Numbered from the stretch's first letter, positions 1 through 10,952 are shown. The stretch: 64,000 bases of DNA from Ulva prolifera (GCA_023078555.1 CM041204.1:3626430-3690429); one strand, 5' to 3'. The notes: a model not told the origin generated them from the letters alone. A program made the numbers and translations.

Positions 1-70
1 ACCAGACAGCGCCGCGGCCCGTGCACACCACCCTCGTCCAAACCACCGCTGCACGAATCGCTGGTACGAA

Positions 71-529
71 GTGGTGAATTTGTGGGGGATGTTGTCGGCT
101 CTTGATTCCCTGCTGCCGCACATGCACACAGCTCAACACAGGTCATTGAGACAGGCTGCGGTGGCGACCCTGTCGGGTTCACTTCATGCAGCACGAACTG
201 CATGCAGCTTCAGTCATAGCACTTGTGCAGAGAAGGTTTTTTCAGCTTGGAGACAGCAGACACCCCCGACCACCTTTGGAAGATCACTCAAGCTGGCCTG
301 CGAGGGCTCCCTTCACGGAGCCATTGACCGTGCCTCTCACGTCCATGGGCTCCCGGGATCGACAGTGGGGACGCCACTTGAGCATCTGTTCCAACTGTTC
401 CACGAACACCTGTGTTCACTGGCAGCTGCGGCTGCTGAGCCAGTCCGATTGAGAGGTCAAGACAAACCGTCCCAGGCTCACAGGACACGCCAGCGGGCGA
501 GGCAAGTGATTCGAAGCTCGGCACACTGA
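71..529 (+). CDS. Hypothetical helical-repeat-like frame, copy A
   Basis: This is a 152-codon open frame that I do not recognise. Its N-terminal third is Leu/Ala-rich and amphipathic (for example SALDSLLPHMHTAQ), the style of an alpha-helical ARM/HEAT-like repeat. The frame immediately upstream in the array (14065-14262 for the next copy) also looks coding, with EFVGDVVG running into this region, so it may be one exon of a larger plus-strand gene crossing the unit boundary. The frame is conserved in copies B and D and deleted from copy C. The reverse strand is open too, so coding status is uncertain. Confidence 0.3.
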   Translation: MVNLWGMLSALDSLLPHMHTAQHRSLRQAAVATLSGSLHAARTACSFSHSTCAEKVFSAWRQQTPPTTFGRSLKLACEGSLHGAIDRASHVHGLPGSTVGTPLEHLFQLFHEHLCSLAAAAAEPVRLRGQDKPSQAHRTRQRARQVIRSSAH

Positions 530-1980
530 CCAGGACGTCTTGATTGCTCCACAGCGTGCGCCAGAGCCTGGAGCACGCTATGGAGCACTCTGTGGGGACT
601 CTGGCAGCAACGACAGCCGAGAGTCTGCGAAGCCTTGGAAGCCGTCAAATGTGGTATACATGCAGTGCATCCGAGCCTCGAAACACAATCTAATCGGCAT
701 CTACATGCACCGCTCTGCGTGGTGCATCACCCTATGTATGGCTCGTGCTGCTCACTGACGAACGTGCTGAGAGACGCAGTCCGCGGCTCAATCTCACTCT
801 CCTGCGCTGCGACCTGATGCGAGAGACAAAAGCATAGCGACACCCATGTCCTGGCTGTGTCGTGTATCCGGTAGCCGTGCCATGTATGCGCTTCGTCGGA
901 CAGCAGGGCTGTGTCGGCATACCGGAGCGACTCCGAGACGGCAGCAAGGAAACATATGCCTACGTGCTATTCGATGTCTGATCAATCGATCCGAAAGGCT
1001 GCATGCGAGCGTGAGGCGCAGCGATCTGCACATACGCACCTGTCGAAGCAGGTATCCACGTGAGCAGAGTGCATGAGCTCAGGATCCAGTCCACCCAAGC
1101 CACTGGCACTGCTGCGTGGCCTTGAGAAAGTGAGCAAGCCATGCGCGACATTGCAGCACGTTGCTGCTTCCCGAATCACATAAAGCGCACGTCGTGAGCA
1201 TGTGAGGCACAGGTGGAATAATTCGTGGCCGAGGTAGCGGGGAGACTGCTCGAGGCCAGTCCCTTTTGATCTGGGGAGGACTCTGCTGCTGTTCACCAAC
1301 GCCGTCGTGAAGCTTGCAGACTGCACTTGAATCAGGTTTGCAGCCGTCATTATGAGTGCAGGGTATGTGTGCTGTGGGCTTCCCGTTGACGTTGCAGAGA
1401 AGTACTGTCTCGATGGCAGGCTCGCCTCCCGCATCCGCTTGGCCTTGCTTGTTTACGAGCGGCGATTTCTGCAGGGCTTCGATAGCATACATTTCCAGCT
1501 GTCTCAGGGGTGTGGAAGTCACACGCTGGGCGCTGCAGATGGACGCTGTCTGGAGCGTTGCAGCGACGGAGGTCTGTAGCCCAGGCGCACGATGGCTATC
1601 AACTGTCTGAGCGCTGTGAAGGCTGCCATTGGACAGGCGAGGGCGTTGGAAGTTGTCTGAAGGATCTTGGTTGACCCTGGGCCTGGTGCGAATCCCGATA
1701 CCAACGCAGAGACCGGCTTGGAGCGGCGATGGTAACAGAGCAGCCGCGTAGCTGCTGCTGAATGGAAGATGGTAACACACACACACACACACATTGGTGT
1801 AATTGGGCTGCTTGTGGTGCTGCAGCGCCTCGACGGTGCAGGCCGCAGGGCGTTGTTGACCACTTGCCAACTCTGCCAGGTACAGCCCCGGAAAATAGGT
1901 GATATCTGGGGTCGCAGCCCTGGACGCACTGCAGATGCAGCGCTCCACTCCCGAATCCTGGACCAGCCCTCTGGCAGCAG
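530..1980 (+). other. Host interval with two candidate exons
   Basis: No continuous gene is visible. Two short segments look like plus-strand exons. About 555-653 is preceded by an acceptor-like CTCCACAG and followed by GTATAC, and reads as a helical peptide starting SVRQSLEHAMEHSVG. About 974-1051 reads MSDQSIRKAACEREAQ and ends in CAG followed by GTATCC. A long minus-strand frame at 1079-2107 runs through the (CA)n tract, and its composition changes between copies as the tract length changes, so I do not call it a gene. The remainder shows nothing recognisable. Confidence 0.25.
1775..1793. repeat. (CA)n microsatellite, copy A
   Basis: A 19-nt AC/CA tract. Copies B and C have 17 nt and copy D has 29 nt at the equivalent place, so it is length-polymorphic within the array. 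Confidence 0.9.
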
Positions 1981-2624
1981 ATGCACAACGCTGCCAAGTC
2001 GTGTGGTGCATTTGACTGGATGTTAGTTTGGACTGAGATGTGTATTGTGGCTTGTCGTGGCGTGGACAGCTATGGATCCGAGCCATGGACATGCCTTCAA
2101 TGTTCATGTGGCTGGCACTGTGGAATCAGGGCCCGAGAGGCCTGGTACTCTGAGGACGATTGGCACATGCATGCAGGAGGTGCCAAAGGGCGCCTGCGAT
2201 GTGTGAGGGCCCAGCTGCCACCGGAAGCATGCCACACAGCAACACCCCCTCAACCGTCCATCAATCCTCCCCAGGCATCACCGCTGCTTCAGCCACCACC
2301 AGTCCCTCAGCCACCACCGCCTGCCCTCGGCCACCCACGATCATCTGGATCCCCCCCGAAGACGCCGGAGGCTGGCCCAAACCGCTGCTCGCTCTGGCGC
2401 CAGCGACCAAGGGTGGCACGGTGTCTCGCGGGAGCAGCTCTATCTCAGATGTCCCGGACTATCTGAAGCCACAGGCAGGCGACAACGCAGAGGACATCGA
2501 TGACTTGGGGTTTTATTTGGAGCAGGACGTGGAAACGGGGGTGACACCGCACGCAGCAGCAGGTGCGCCGCAGTCCTCAAAGCAGCAGAAGTTGCAGAGT
2601 GTCTCACATACTGCCCGCATCTGA
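1981..2624 (+). CDS. Cys/His- and Pro-rich frames, possible 5' exons of the exonuclease gene, copy A
   Basis: Two overlapping plus-strand frames (1981-2466 and 2160-2624) look coding in sequence. The first holds a Cys/His cluster: WTCLQC, CGWHC, DWHMHAGG and RLRC, about residues 36-75. This could bind zinc, though it matches no family I can name. Pro/Gln-rich runs follow. The second frame ends in an acidic, structured-looking stretch (DIDDLGFYLEQDVETG). They are in different frames from each other and from the exonuclease domain downstream. If they belong to one gene it must be spliced; a donor-like GTGAGG follows the RLRC segment near 2199. The function is unknown and the link to the exonuclease is an inference from adjacency and shared strand. 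Confidence 0.35.
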
Positions 2625-2809
2625 GCTGCGCATGCTTGCAGGGCCTGATTGCAGCATCTTCCGCTTGGCCGAGCTCAGGATTCCCCCGACCACGAAAGCG
2701 TGCGCCCCCACCCTGTTCCCATCGCACAGATCGGCTGTGAACACATGCTGCAAGCGCTCGCCGCTGACGCCCCAAAGACGCATGCAGGGCATTCTCGTAC
2801 AAGAGGAGC

Positions 2810-3882
2810 TTGCTCCGCGACATCCAGAAGCGCGCAATGCGTGCGCATCGCACCGCGCGAAACGGCCAGCGAGGGCAGAGCCCGGTCATCCCGTACCGGC
2901 GCTACACAGGGTACATCGTCGTGCCCAGATTCGAGGCGCATGCCGCCCGGATGATAGCGCTGATACGGCAGTGGGGGCGCAAGCATCGCACATGCATCCT
3001 CGGAGTGGACGTCGAGTTTGGGCGGCCGCAGCCCGGCCGGCCTGACCCCGCCGCAGTGGTGCAGTTTGCGCTGGATGAGTTTGTCGTGATCATCCCCCTA
3101 GTGGTCCTCACCCGGCCTGCGAAGGGTGAGCCAATCCGGCAGCGCGCCCTCACGGTGCGGCCCCCACCCCCATTGTGGCCTGCAACGCTCACCGCTGCCT
3201 GCTGCGTGTGCGGTGCTAGCTGCGCCCAAGGTCTGCGCAATCCCGGTGAGCTGATGGGTGATACGTGGGGGCTGCTGCAGCTTCTGGCGGAGCTTCTCGC
3301 CGACGAGAACATCCTCAAGTGCGGCGTCGGCATCCGGAAGGACATGATCGGCCTGTGGCAGTTCTTTGCCTCGCTCGGCCTCGAGTTTGATGCCCGGTGT
3401 GACCCCAGCTGCTGCCTTGCCTGCGTCACCGCGTCACGAGGCTGGCGGCCCTCTTGGACCCCGTGGCCACACCCTCCCATGTGTATGAGACCGCCGCAGC
3501 CTGTATGCAGCGGCCTCGTTGATCTGGGCCGCGGGGAGGACGGAGCCAGCTTGCAAGCCCTGTCAGCTTGGCACCTCGGGTACACCATCGCCAAGGCCCG
3601 ACGCCCACAGACCAGCTGGACACGGCTACCTTACAGCACCAGCCAGATTGGATACGCGGCAGATGATGCATGGGTGTCGCTGGAGCTGGGGCGGGCTTGG
3701 CAGGTACTGAACGCGCCCGGCCGCTTGATCGGCCGCATCGGCGACAGCCGGCCACGCCAGGCGCGCCGCACAGATGCCTCCAGCTGCTACGGCGGCACCG
3801 GGTAGGCCCGTGTACAGCCGACTCACGACGGCAGCGGCCAGTGAGCGCCCGTCGCTCAGCAGTGTTGGGTTGGCGGGCCTGA
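2810..3882 (+). CDS. DEDDy 3'-5' exonuclease domain protein, copy A
   Basis: This is a WRN/RNase D-type 3'-5' exonuclease domain, expected to remove nucleotides from 3' ends using two metal ions. Counting from the Met at 2810, motif I is GVDVEF with D67 and E69. Motif II is GVGIRKD with D178. Motif III is YAADD with Y282-x3-D286, the DEDDy signature. Two introns are likely. Removing 3397-3510 (GTGTGA to TATGCAG, 114 nt) joins FDAR to GLVDLG, the usual family continuity. Removing 3704-3783 (GTACTG to CTCCAG) continues to a TGA at 3880-3882. Unspliced, copy A would stop at 3805 and the other copies about 24 bp earlier in register. The base responsible is synonymous (CGG/AGG, Arg) in the spliced frame, which favours splicing. 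The true start codon may lie further upstream. All catalytic residues are present. Confidence 0.72.
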
Positions 3883-4748
3883 TCACATGGGACCATTCCA
3901 ACTGTATGGCTCTGGTTTCTGGATCATAGCCCTGAAAACTCTGCAGGGCGACCCATCCCTGCTGGAGAGGCTGAGCATGGTGGTGGTGGCGGTTGCCGGT
4001 TGTTCCCCGCGCCGCGTGTGGCGCAACCCTGCAAGGGCGAGGTTGGCTGCAAGCTCTTGGTTGTGCGATCTGTGGTGGTGAACGCGCGAGGCGTGATGGG
4101 CGTGAGTACGTGTGGCACCTGGTGGCAGTACCTGGAAGCCCAAATGATAGTCAGTGCATGCCAACAGGGCTGGCTGTGGTTCTCTCTCTGTTAATAGCGG
4201 CCGCTCACATGAACCATGCACAATGTGTCGGAGCTCGGGTGCCCTTGAATCCACAATGCCATGACGATCGCTGCAGGGTCAGCGATGACCCTGCAGCGGG
4301 GTGACCACAGTACCCAACACAGCTTCCAAAGCGTCTGCCCTGTGCAAGCCGCCCACATGGATGCCGCACAGCAGTATGTCTGCAGAATCCAGTTGTCCAG
4401 TGTGCTTCGTGCTCGACGTGCCCTGACGTCCTGCCCACCCCTTCAGCCAGGACGACGAGTATGCAGCCCAGAGAGTGCCGACCAGATGCAGCTGTCGTCC
4501 ATGCTATTCACAGGATCAGGCCCCACTTGTGCACTCCAATTTAGATTTACTTTACTTTACTCCAGATCGATCCACACTCGACAGATACACTAGTGCCAGC
4601 ATGAACGTGTGGGACAGGCAGTGCAGCCTCGACATCTGCAGCCCACATCCAACACCAGCGTTCGTCATCATGAGAGCAAGTGGCGGTCCTTGCAGGTTGA
4701 CGTTGGAGCTGCTCAGCTCAGTTTGCAGCGGATTGTGCATGTGGGGCG
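3883..4748 (+). other. Host interval without a confident gene, copy A
   Basis: Only short, mutually overlapping frames on both strands occur here, such as a 123-codon minus frame (3883-4254) and a 64-codon plus frame (3887-4081). None carries a recognisable domain. A small TTTAC pentanucleotide run lies near 4549-4561. Further exons are possible but I cannot place them. Confidence 0.3.
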
Positions 4749-5060
4749 ATGAGACCGAGCACGGCACAACCCAAGACAGGAGCGCAGACAACCGTACAGG
4801 CACTGCTGCCAATTCTGACAGCGAGTCAAGCCGTGGTGCAGGTGCAGGGCATGCAGATGCTGCTGCAGTGCAGAGCATACTCCAATTCGGGCACGGACCA
4901 CGAGTGCCCGGAGCAACACGGCATTGTCGCGACGGACCACACAATAATACCCAAGCTTACTGGCCTGCTACAGTCATACTCGACGTCTTGCGCAGAGGAC
5001 ACGACGCGGCAAATTCGCTCAACGCTTGCGTGTCCGCCTGGCATCAGAACCTATGCATGA
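4749..5060 (+). CDS. Small ARM-repeat-like frame, copy A
   Basis: A 103-codon frame whose middle reads like one armadillo-type helical repeat: VQALLPILTASQAVVQVQGM, then HGIVATDHTIIPKLTGLLQS. An acceptor-like GAGCGCAG precedes ACAACCGTACAGG near 4790, so the real exon may begin there rather than at the first Met. The frame ends with TGA at 5058-5060. It is conserved in all four copies. It could be the last exon of the same plus-strand gene as the helical frame at 71-529, but the exons between are not established. Assignment to the ARM fold rests on pattern only. Confidence 0.35.
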   Translation: MRPSTAQPKTGAQTTVQALLPILTASQAVVQVQGMQMLLQCRAYSNSGTDHECPEQHGIVATDHTIIPKLTGLLQSYSTSCAEDTTRQIRSTLACPPGIRTYA

Positions 5061-6141
5061 ATGCGCCAGCAGCAGTGTGTACTCTTCACTCAAACGAAAG
5101 CATCTAGACTCTACAGGTGTATAGAGCGTAGGTGCTGTTGGCCGACTGTGCTAATACAAATCGTGTTCTTGTGTCACGAAGGCCGCAACATCGTCAGGCA
5201 CACCGAGTCCTCCCAGTGGATTGGCGCCGCGGGACGTACAACCGTACGCGGCGAACAAAGTTAAGAGATCGACACTGGCAGGCTCCTTGGGTGCCCCCCC
5301 TTTTTTGGTCCCTCACATGTTGCCATTAGTGCTAGCGAGTGCCGAGGTACGCGAGCACCTGTGAGGGCAAGGCGCGGTCACCACCACAGCAAGAACAGAG
5401 AACGGATTTCATTAGTAAGCCTCTAGTCGAGGCCGAATCGAGATGCGCTGGAGCGCCGCTGCTAAGAGGCCGCTGGCCGGCGAGCAGTGAAACGGGCGAC
5501 AGCAAGATGAACAGCCGCCAGTGCCACGAACGTGCTCAAACTGAACCGATATGAGACATTGAAGTTTGCGGATTCAGAAGGTGAGAAGGACAGGCATGGC
5601 TGCATGGCCGTTGCCAGCGGGGGTCGCGAGAAACACCTGGATGCCCTGCGCAAGCCATAGAGCGTCGATAGCAGTGATAATCTGCTCGACCATGGAGGTC
5701 AGCGACGGCCTGCTTGCGCTTTCAGGTCGCCTGACTGCTCGCGACCGCTGCGCTGCTGCGGGCTGCACGCGCAGCTGTCCGCGCGTCTCTGGTGGCGACT
5801 CTAGCTATTCAACACTCTATAGGTTTACCTACGGACACGCACGACGCGTTTGCAACATGCTGCCAACAGAATCCATGCCGCCGATACAGACCACAGCGAC
5901 GGTTCCGAATCAAAATGAAACACGATCGATGGCAAGGCGACCGCGATCTGGCACCACACACGCACAAATTCACTCGAATACAGATCTTGCCGCAATGGAA
6001 GGCGCCTGCACAAGTATGCCCACTGCGTTTGTGCTGGGATCGAAAGCATCGAAGCAGGTGGCTCGAGCGGTGGCTCTGGTCACCAAAGCCACCGTGGTCA
6101 GCGGCTGCCAAGTCAGCACATGTGTCATGCATATCAACCGC
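5061..6141 (+). other. Host interval ending at the LINE-A insertion, copy A
   Basis: It contains a C7T6 homopolymer junction near 5297-5309. A 194-codon plus frame (5566-6150) stops only after entering the LINE-A 3' tail, so if it is coding it is truncated by the insertion. The opposite strand has a competing 64-codon frame (5574-5768) with an equally protein-like sequence. A one-base difference in a G run near 5620 (G5 in A and C, G4 in B and D) shifts both frames between copies, so I do not call a gene. Confidence 0.3.
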
Positions 6142-9100
6142 TGTATGTAGTTACACAGGACAGAGGCCGGGCAGCGAGCCGTTGCCAGGAATACACACGC
6201 AAATCCACTCACGCAGTCATGGCACTAGGCCGGGCACGAGCATGCCGTACCACAGCTCGGCCGGTGATGCCAGCCAAAGATTGAAGCCCCGCACGGAGCA
6301 CAAGAGCATTCCCCTTGCACAACGCCACACTCAACCGGCGCAGAGCATTCGTCACAAACAAAGCACGGTTCACCTTGCCACACCGAGACGCAAGCTCCGC
6401 CAGCCGATTCAAGTGATTCATGGCAGGCCGTCCCAATCGACCATGCGTCTCATGCGACAACGGCACAAAACTATACGCATCAGGGTCGTACAAACGATAA
6501 GCAGTGCGTTTCTGTACGTCCAGCGTCTCCGCAGCACCCCCGTCCTCGCGGGCCGCACGGCCGCAATAGGAACCAGCACAGGGGTTCACAACCGACACAT
6601 CTCCTATGCACAAAGGGTCACCCGGCGGCATAAACATGATGTCCCCCAGTTTCTCCTGGGCCACTGCCCTGAACACCTGCGCCAGCGCCGTTGCCTGCGC
6701 GGCAGCGGCCTGCTCCCCAGGCCCCGCCGGATCCTGGCCACCCGGCGCCGCTAGCGCCGCCAGGGCCGCAGCCTGCGCTGCGTCTGGCGCGTGGCGCCCC
6801 GGCTGGGCGCTGTGTCCGGCATCGGCGTCGGCGGCCGGAGCAGTCACAGGTGCCGGCGCCGCGTCCGCACGCGCAACCGGCGGCGGCGGCGGGGCTGAAG
6901 GCATCGGCTCCGCGGGCAAGGTCGCCCCGCGCGAAGGGCCCGCGATCTGGGAGGCGGGCTGGGGCGGAGCAGGGGGCGGACACGGCTGGCCAGCCTGGAT
7001 CTACCTCGGAGCGGCCGCGAGCCGCGCGCGGACGAACGGCGCTGTGCGCGGGATGCGCGTGGATGCGACACATGCGTGGGACCCGATCTCGCGCCATTGT
7101 TTTTCAACAATATTGTGGCGCAAAGTCCAGGTCCCCGCATTTTGTGTGTGCAATTCATCGCGTGGTCGAAATCATGCGGCTGTATAAATGTGCCACATCC
7201 GCAGCGCGAGCCGACTGCATTGGGAGGGGCTGGGGACACGCCCAGGAGATACCTGATGCACAGCATGATCTCAATGTCGGTCATGTGCAGCGCCTGGGAG
7301 AGCGGCAGGGTGCTCAGCCAAAGGGTGGCTGCACGGCAAGCACAGCTGCGAAGCCGTGCCAAGTTGCATGCAGCCTCGAGCGTGGTGTCATCATGGCTGC
7401 CAAGCAGAGCCGCCCGGCGGCGCAGGGCAACCACCTTGGTGATACGCTGCTGCATACCAGGTAACACCTTGGCGATGGTGTCGCCGCTCGCCGGCCCGGG
7501 CAGCTCCGGATGGAGCTGCTGAGCGACGTTGAGGGCCTGCCAGGTTTCCTGCAAGTGTTGCCCGTGCGGCCTCCGGAACGGCTGCGTGCGCTCGGGGCCT
7601 CCTGCGAATGCCTTGTGGCTCACCGCAGCTGCAGCGAGGTACGCTCCGTCCGCGACCTCCGGCGGCGTGGACATGACGCCCGGGCCTCCGAGGCGCGCTG
7701 GAAGGACGGCTTGTGCGGCCGCACGAGGGTCGTCCCGCGGGACGCGCATGATTACATTCACCGCAGCCAGGACAGACGCCTCCGTCCGGCGCATGTGATC
7801 GGAAATGTGCGCCCACGGCACCGCCCTGGCGTAGTGCAGCATACGGCGTTGGCAGGACATCGTGAGCAGCAAGAACTGGTCTTGTGCTTTCAGGGGCAGG
7901 CTCATCATCTTCTCGATGGTGGCGCACACCTTGTCGGCCGTCGCTTCCGCGTGCGCCGACTCGAACGCCGGGGTACCGATGGGCGTGCCGGTGATGGCGG
8001 TGCCCTCCGTGGCATGCGTAATGCCGAGCGCGGCCGCGACGGCGCCCGCATGCTGGGGGTCGCGCGAGTAGGCCGTGCACTTGTGCAGCTGGGGCTCCAG
8101 CCCGAGGGGCTCTGCTGCCGAGACCAGCGCACGGAATGCGGCGGCGGCGTCCACGCGCTGCCCGGCGATGGTGCAGTCGTCATGATACGCCATGAGGGCA
8201 GCCGTGACCTCCCTCTCGGGTGGCTGGTGCTGGGCCTGCACTGCCTGGAGGGGGCCCTGGAGCGCCAGGGCGAAGAGCAGCGGGCTGATGGGGTCGCCTT
8301 GACGCACGCCGCGCTGCGACATGATCGCAGCGGTGCCGGGCGGTGCGCCGTCGATGTAGAGATTTGGGGGGAACCTGTAAAACATGGTGGCGAAGGGCAG
8401 CAGCGCAGGCTTGTGAGACGCAACGGCCTCCAAGATGGCTGCACGGGACATCATGTTGAATGCATTCTTCCAGTCAAGCTGCACAAGCACGACATCGTCC
8501 CACGCTTGCAGCTCGGCGCGCACAGCATGGCCCAGGTTCTGCGCGCCTCCTGGCACCCCGACCCCCACCTGCAGCGGCGCGAGGGAGGCACCTAGGCCAC
8601 TGCACAGGGTCATGGCGCACAGGCTTACCAGGCGCTGCCACGTCTCTGCAATGGCGATAGGCCGGACGCCTCCCGGGGGCTTCTCCTGCGGGAGGAGGCG
8701 GCAGTCCAGCAAGCGCGGGAGGTGTGGCAGCCGGCTGGCGAGCTCGAGGCCGCGTTCACGAAGCGGTGAATCTCCGTGAACGCGGCCGTGGAGGCCGTGC
8801 CAGCAGCCCGGATGTGCTCATACGTCCACCCCGACAGGCCTGGGCCGCTGCCCTTCGGCAGCTTGTCGAGCAGGGCGAGGAGCGTCGCCTCGTCGATTTG
8901 CAGCGGGGGCGCGGGCTCGGCGGGCTGGGTGTCGGGAGGGAGCTCTTCTGCGGGATGCAGGTGCCGCAGCTCCTCATGCACTTCCGGGGTGTACCTGGCG
9001 ATGGGCGGCGCCTCCACTTTCTCCGCGCCTTTGCGGACATTACCGTCGCACAGTGACCTGTGGACGGAGCCCGCTAGGCGGCGATCCTGGTTCCGACGCA

Positions 9101-9554
9101 TGCTGCGCTTCTGGCTCGGAGTCGGCTCCGCCAGCCTGGGCTCCTCGCCGTCCATGAACAGCGTGATGCATGTGCGAGCGCGGCGCGCCGTGCCGTCCCC
9201 TCCCTTCAGCGACAGAACCTTACCAGGGAAGTCGAGGAAGCGGCCCAGGGCCACTCGTGCTCCGTCGATGTTGGACGCGTCGCTGGCATCTTTGAAATCT
9301 CCGAGGAGCTCGGCCGTTGCGTCGCCGAAATCCTTATGGACGCTGTCCGGGACCCTCGGGGAGGGCCTTGGCTAAGCGCTGTGGTGGGCGGCGGCGGGGG
9401 CTTCGGTGAAGTGGCGGGGTGGCTGATGGGGGTGCGACTGGGCGGGCTGGGCAGGCTGCGGCTGGGCGGGCTGCGGCTGGGCGGGCTGGGCTGGGGCGGG
9501 CTGTCGGGCTGGCTGTGCGGCGGCCAGCACGCAGTGACCTGACTTCAAGCTCCT
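6142..9554 (-). mobile_element. LINE-A copy 1 (RLE non-LTR element), 5'-truncated, unit A
   Basis: The element is on the minus strand; its 3' end is at 6142 with a short CATACA tail and its TTTGTAAC signal mutated to CTGTGTAAC. The 5' end stops at 9554, inside the codons just after the zinc-finger region of the full-length element, so the N-terminal zinc fingers and 5'UTR are missing. The left flank is host sequence ending ATATCAACCGC and the right flank is the host sliver at 9555. No target-site duplication is visible, which is common for RLE elements. Confidence 0.85.
6209..9538 (-). pseudogene. LINE-A polyprotein remnant (RT and RLE), broken, unit A
   Basis: The frame is broken in three places relative to the intact protein encoded at 44213-47773. 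A TAG replaces Gln near 9373-9375, where unit B keeps CAG. A 5-nt insertion near 8739 shifts frame before the RT (209-codon piece 8625-9254). An extra TT near 7141 shifts frame after the Cys/His knuckle, so the 622-codon RT piece (6844-8712) runs out of frame and the RLE sits in a separate 236-codon frame (6209-6919). The RT motifs LDWKNAF, GVRQGDPISPLLF and YHDD are present, as is the RLE core GDIMFMPPGDPLCIGDV. The extra TT and the 5-nt insertion recur in unit B, so they predate the amplification. Confidence 0.85.
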
Positions 9555-9714
9555 AGGTGCAGCGAGTCAGCAACATGACAGGCATACAATACAAGCACTT
9601 CACACACATATGCATGGGGGAAACGGGCGACGTGGAGTCCAAACCTCGCAGCACAATGCTCTGACACACCGACATATGCGGACCGCACCGGTACGCGTGC
9701 GGCAGACACACCAG
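9555..9714. other. Host sliver between two LINE-A copies, unit A
   Basis: 160 bp of non-LINE sequence between the truncated 5' end of one LINE-A and the 3' tail of the next. It contains several CATATG/CATACA-like words. It is present in unit B (23693-23852) and absent from units C and D. Confidence 0.7.
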
Positions 9715-10804
9715 TATGTATGTAGGTACAAAGGACAGAGGCCGAGCAGCGAGCCGTTGCCAGGAATACACACGCAAATCCACTCACGCAGTCATGGCAC
9801 TAGGCCGGGCACGAGCACGTACCACAGCTCGGCCGGTGATGCCAGCCAAAGATTGAAGCCCCGCACGGAGCACAAGAGCATTCCCCTTGCACAACGCCAC
9901 ACTCAACCGGCGCAGAGCATTCGTCACAAACAAAGCACGGTTCACCTTACCACACCGAGACGCAACCTCCGCCAGCCGATTCAAGTGATTCATGGCAGGC
10001 CGCCCCAAGCGACCATGCGTCTCATGCGACAACGGCACGAAACTATACGCATCAGGGTCGTACAAACGATAAGCAGTGCGTTTCTGCACGTCCCGCGTCT
10101 CCGCAGCACCCCCGTCCTCGCGGGCCGCACGGCCGCAATAGGAACCAGCACAGGGGTTCACAACCGACACATCTCCTATGCACAAAGGGTCGCCCGGCGG
10201 CATAAACATGATGTCCCCCAGTTTCTCCTGGGCCACTGCCCTGAACACCTCATCCAGCGCCGTTGCCAGCGCGGCAGCGGCCTGCTCTCCAGGCCCCGCT
10301 GGATCCTGACCACCCGTCGCCGCCGCCGCCGCCAGGGCCGCAGCCTGCGCTGGCGCGTGGCGCCCCATCTGGGCGCTGTGTCCAGCATCGGCGTCGGCGG
10401 CCGGAGCAGGCGTAGGTGCCGGCGCCTCGTCCGCGCGCGCGGTTGGCGGCGGCGGCGGGGCTGCAGGCATCGGCGCCGCGGGCAAGGCCGCCCCACGCGA
10501 AGGGCCCGCGACCTGGGAGGCGGGCTGGGGCGGAGCAGGGGGGGGCGGGCCCAACGGGCCAGCATGGATCTGCCTCGATGCGGCCGCGAGCCGCGCGCGG
10601 ACGAACGGCGCTGTGCGCGGGATGCGCGTGGATGCCACACACGCGTGGGACCCGATCTCGCGCCATTGTTTTTCAACGATATTGTGGCGCGAAGTCCAGG
10701 TCCCCGCATTGTGTGTGCAATTCATCGCGTGGTCGAGATCATGCGGCTGTATGAGAGTGCCACATTCGCAGCGCGAGCCGACCGCATTGGGAGGGGCTGG
10801 GGAC
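9715..10804 (-). mobile_element. LINE-A copy 2, 5'-truncated, unit A
   Basis: A minus-strand fragment covering the Cys/His knuckle, Pro-rich linker and complete RLE in one open frame (RLE part 9784-10710). The 3' end has (TATG)n on the plus strand, and the TGTAAC signal is mutated to TGTACC. The 5' truncation at about 10804 coincides with GGGGACAT, whose CAT overlaps the start of a (CATA)n tract. A small deletion in the Ala-rich linker (DAAQ region, near 10345) distinguishes it from the unit B copy. Confidence 0.82.
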
Positions 10805-10819
10805 ATACATACATACATG
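10804..10819. repeat. Inverted tetranucleotide junction, unit A
   Basis: CATA repeats run directly into CATG and then the TAG of the next LINE-A tail. The repeat polarity therefore inverts at the junction between one element's truncated 5' end and the next element's 3' end. Confidence 0.75.
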
Positions 10820-10952
10820 TAGTTACAAAGGACAGAGGCCGGGCAGCGAGCCGTTGCCAGGAATACACACGCAAATCCACTCACGCAGTCATGGCACTAG
10901 GCCGGGCACGAGCACGTACCACAGCTCGGCCGGTGATGCCAGCCAAAGATTG
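10817..10952 (-). mobile_element. LINE-A 3' stub, unit A
   Basis: About 135 bp of LINE-A 3' end: the last ~28 codons, the stop and the 3'UTR with TTTGTAACTA. It is truncated at AAAGATTG where it meets the (TATG)n tail of LINE-B. Confidence 0.8.

Noticed and set aside
1079-2107. 342-codon minus-strand frame through the (CA)n tract
   Set aside because: The frame depends on the microsatellite length and is rearranged in copies B, C and D; it encodes a Cys-Val run from the repeat and has no domain.
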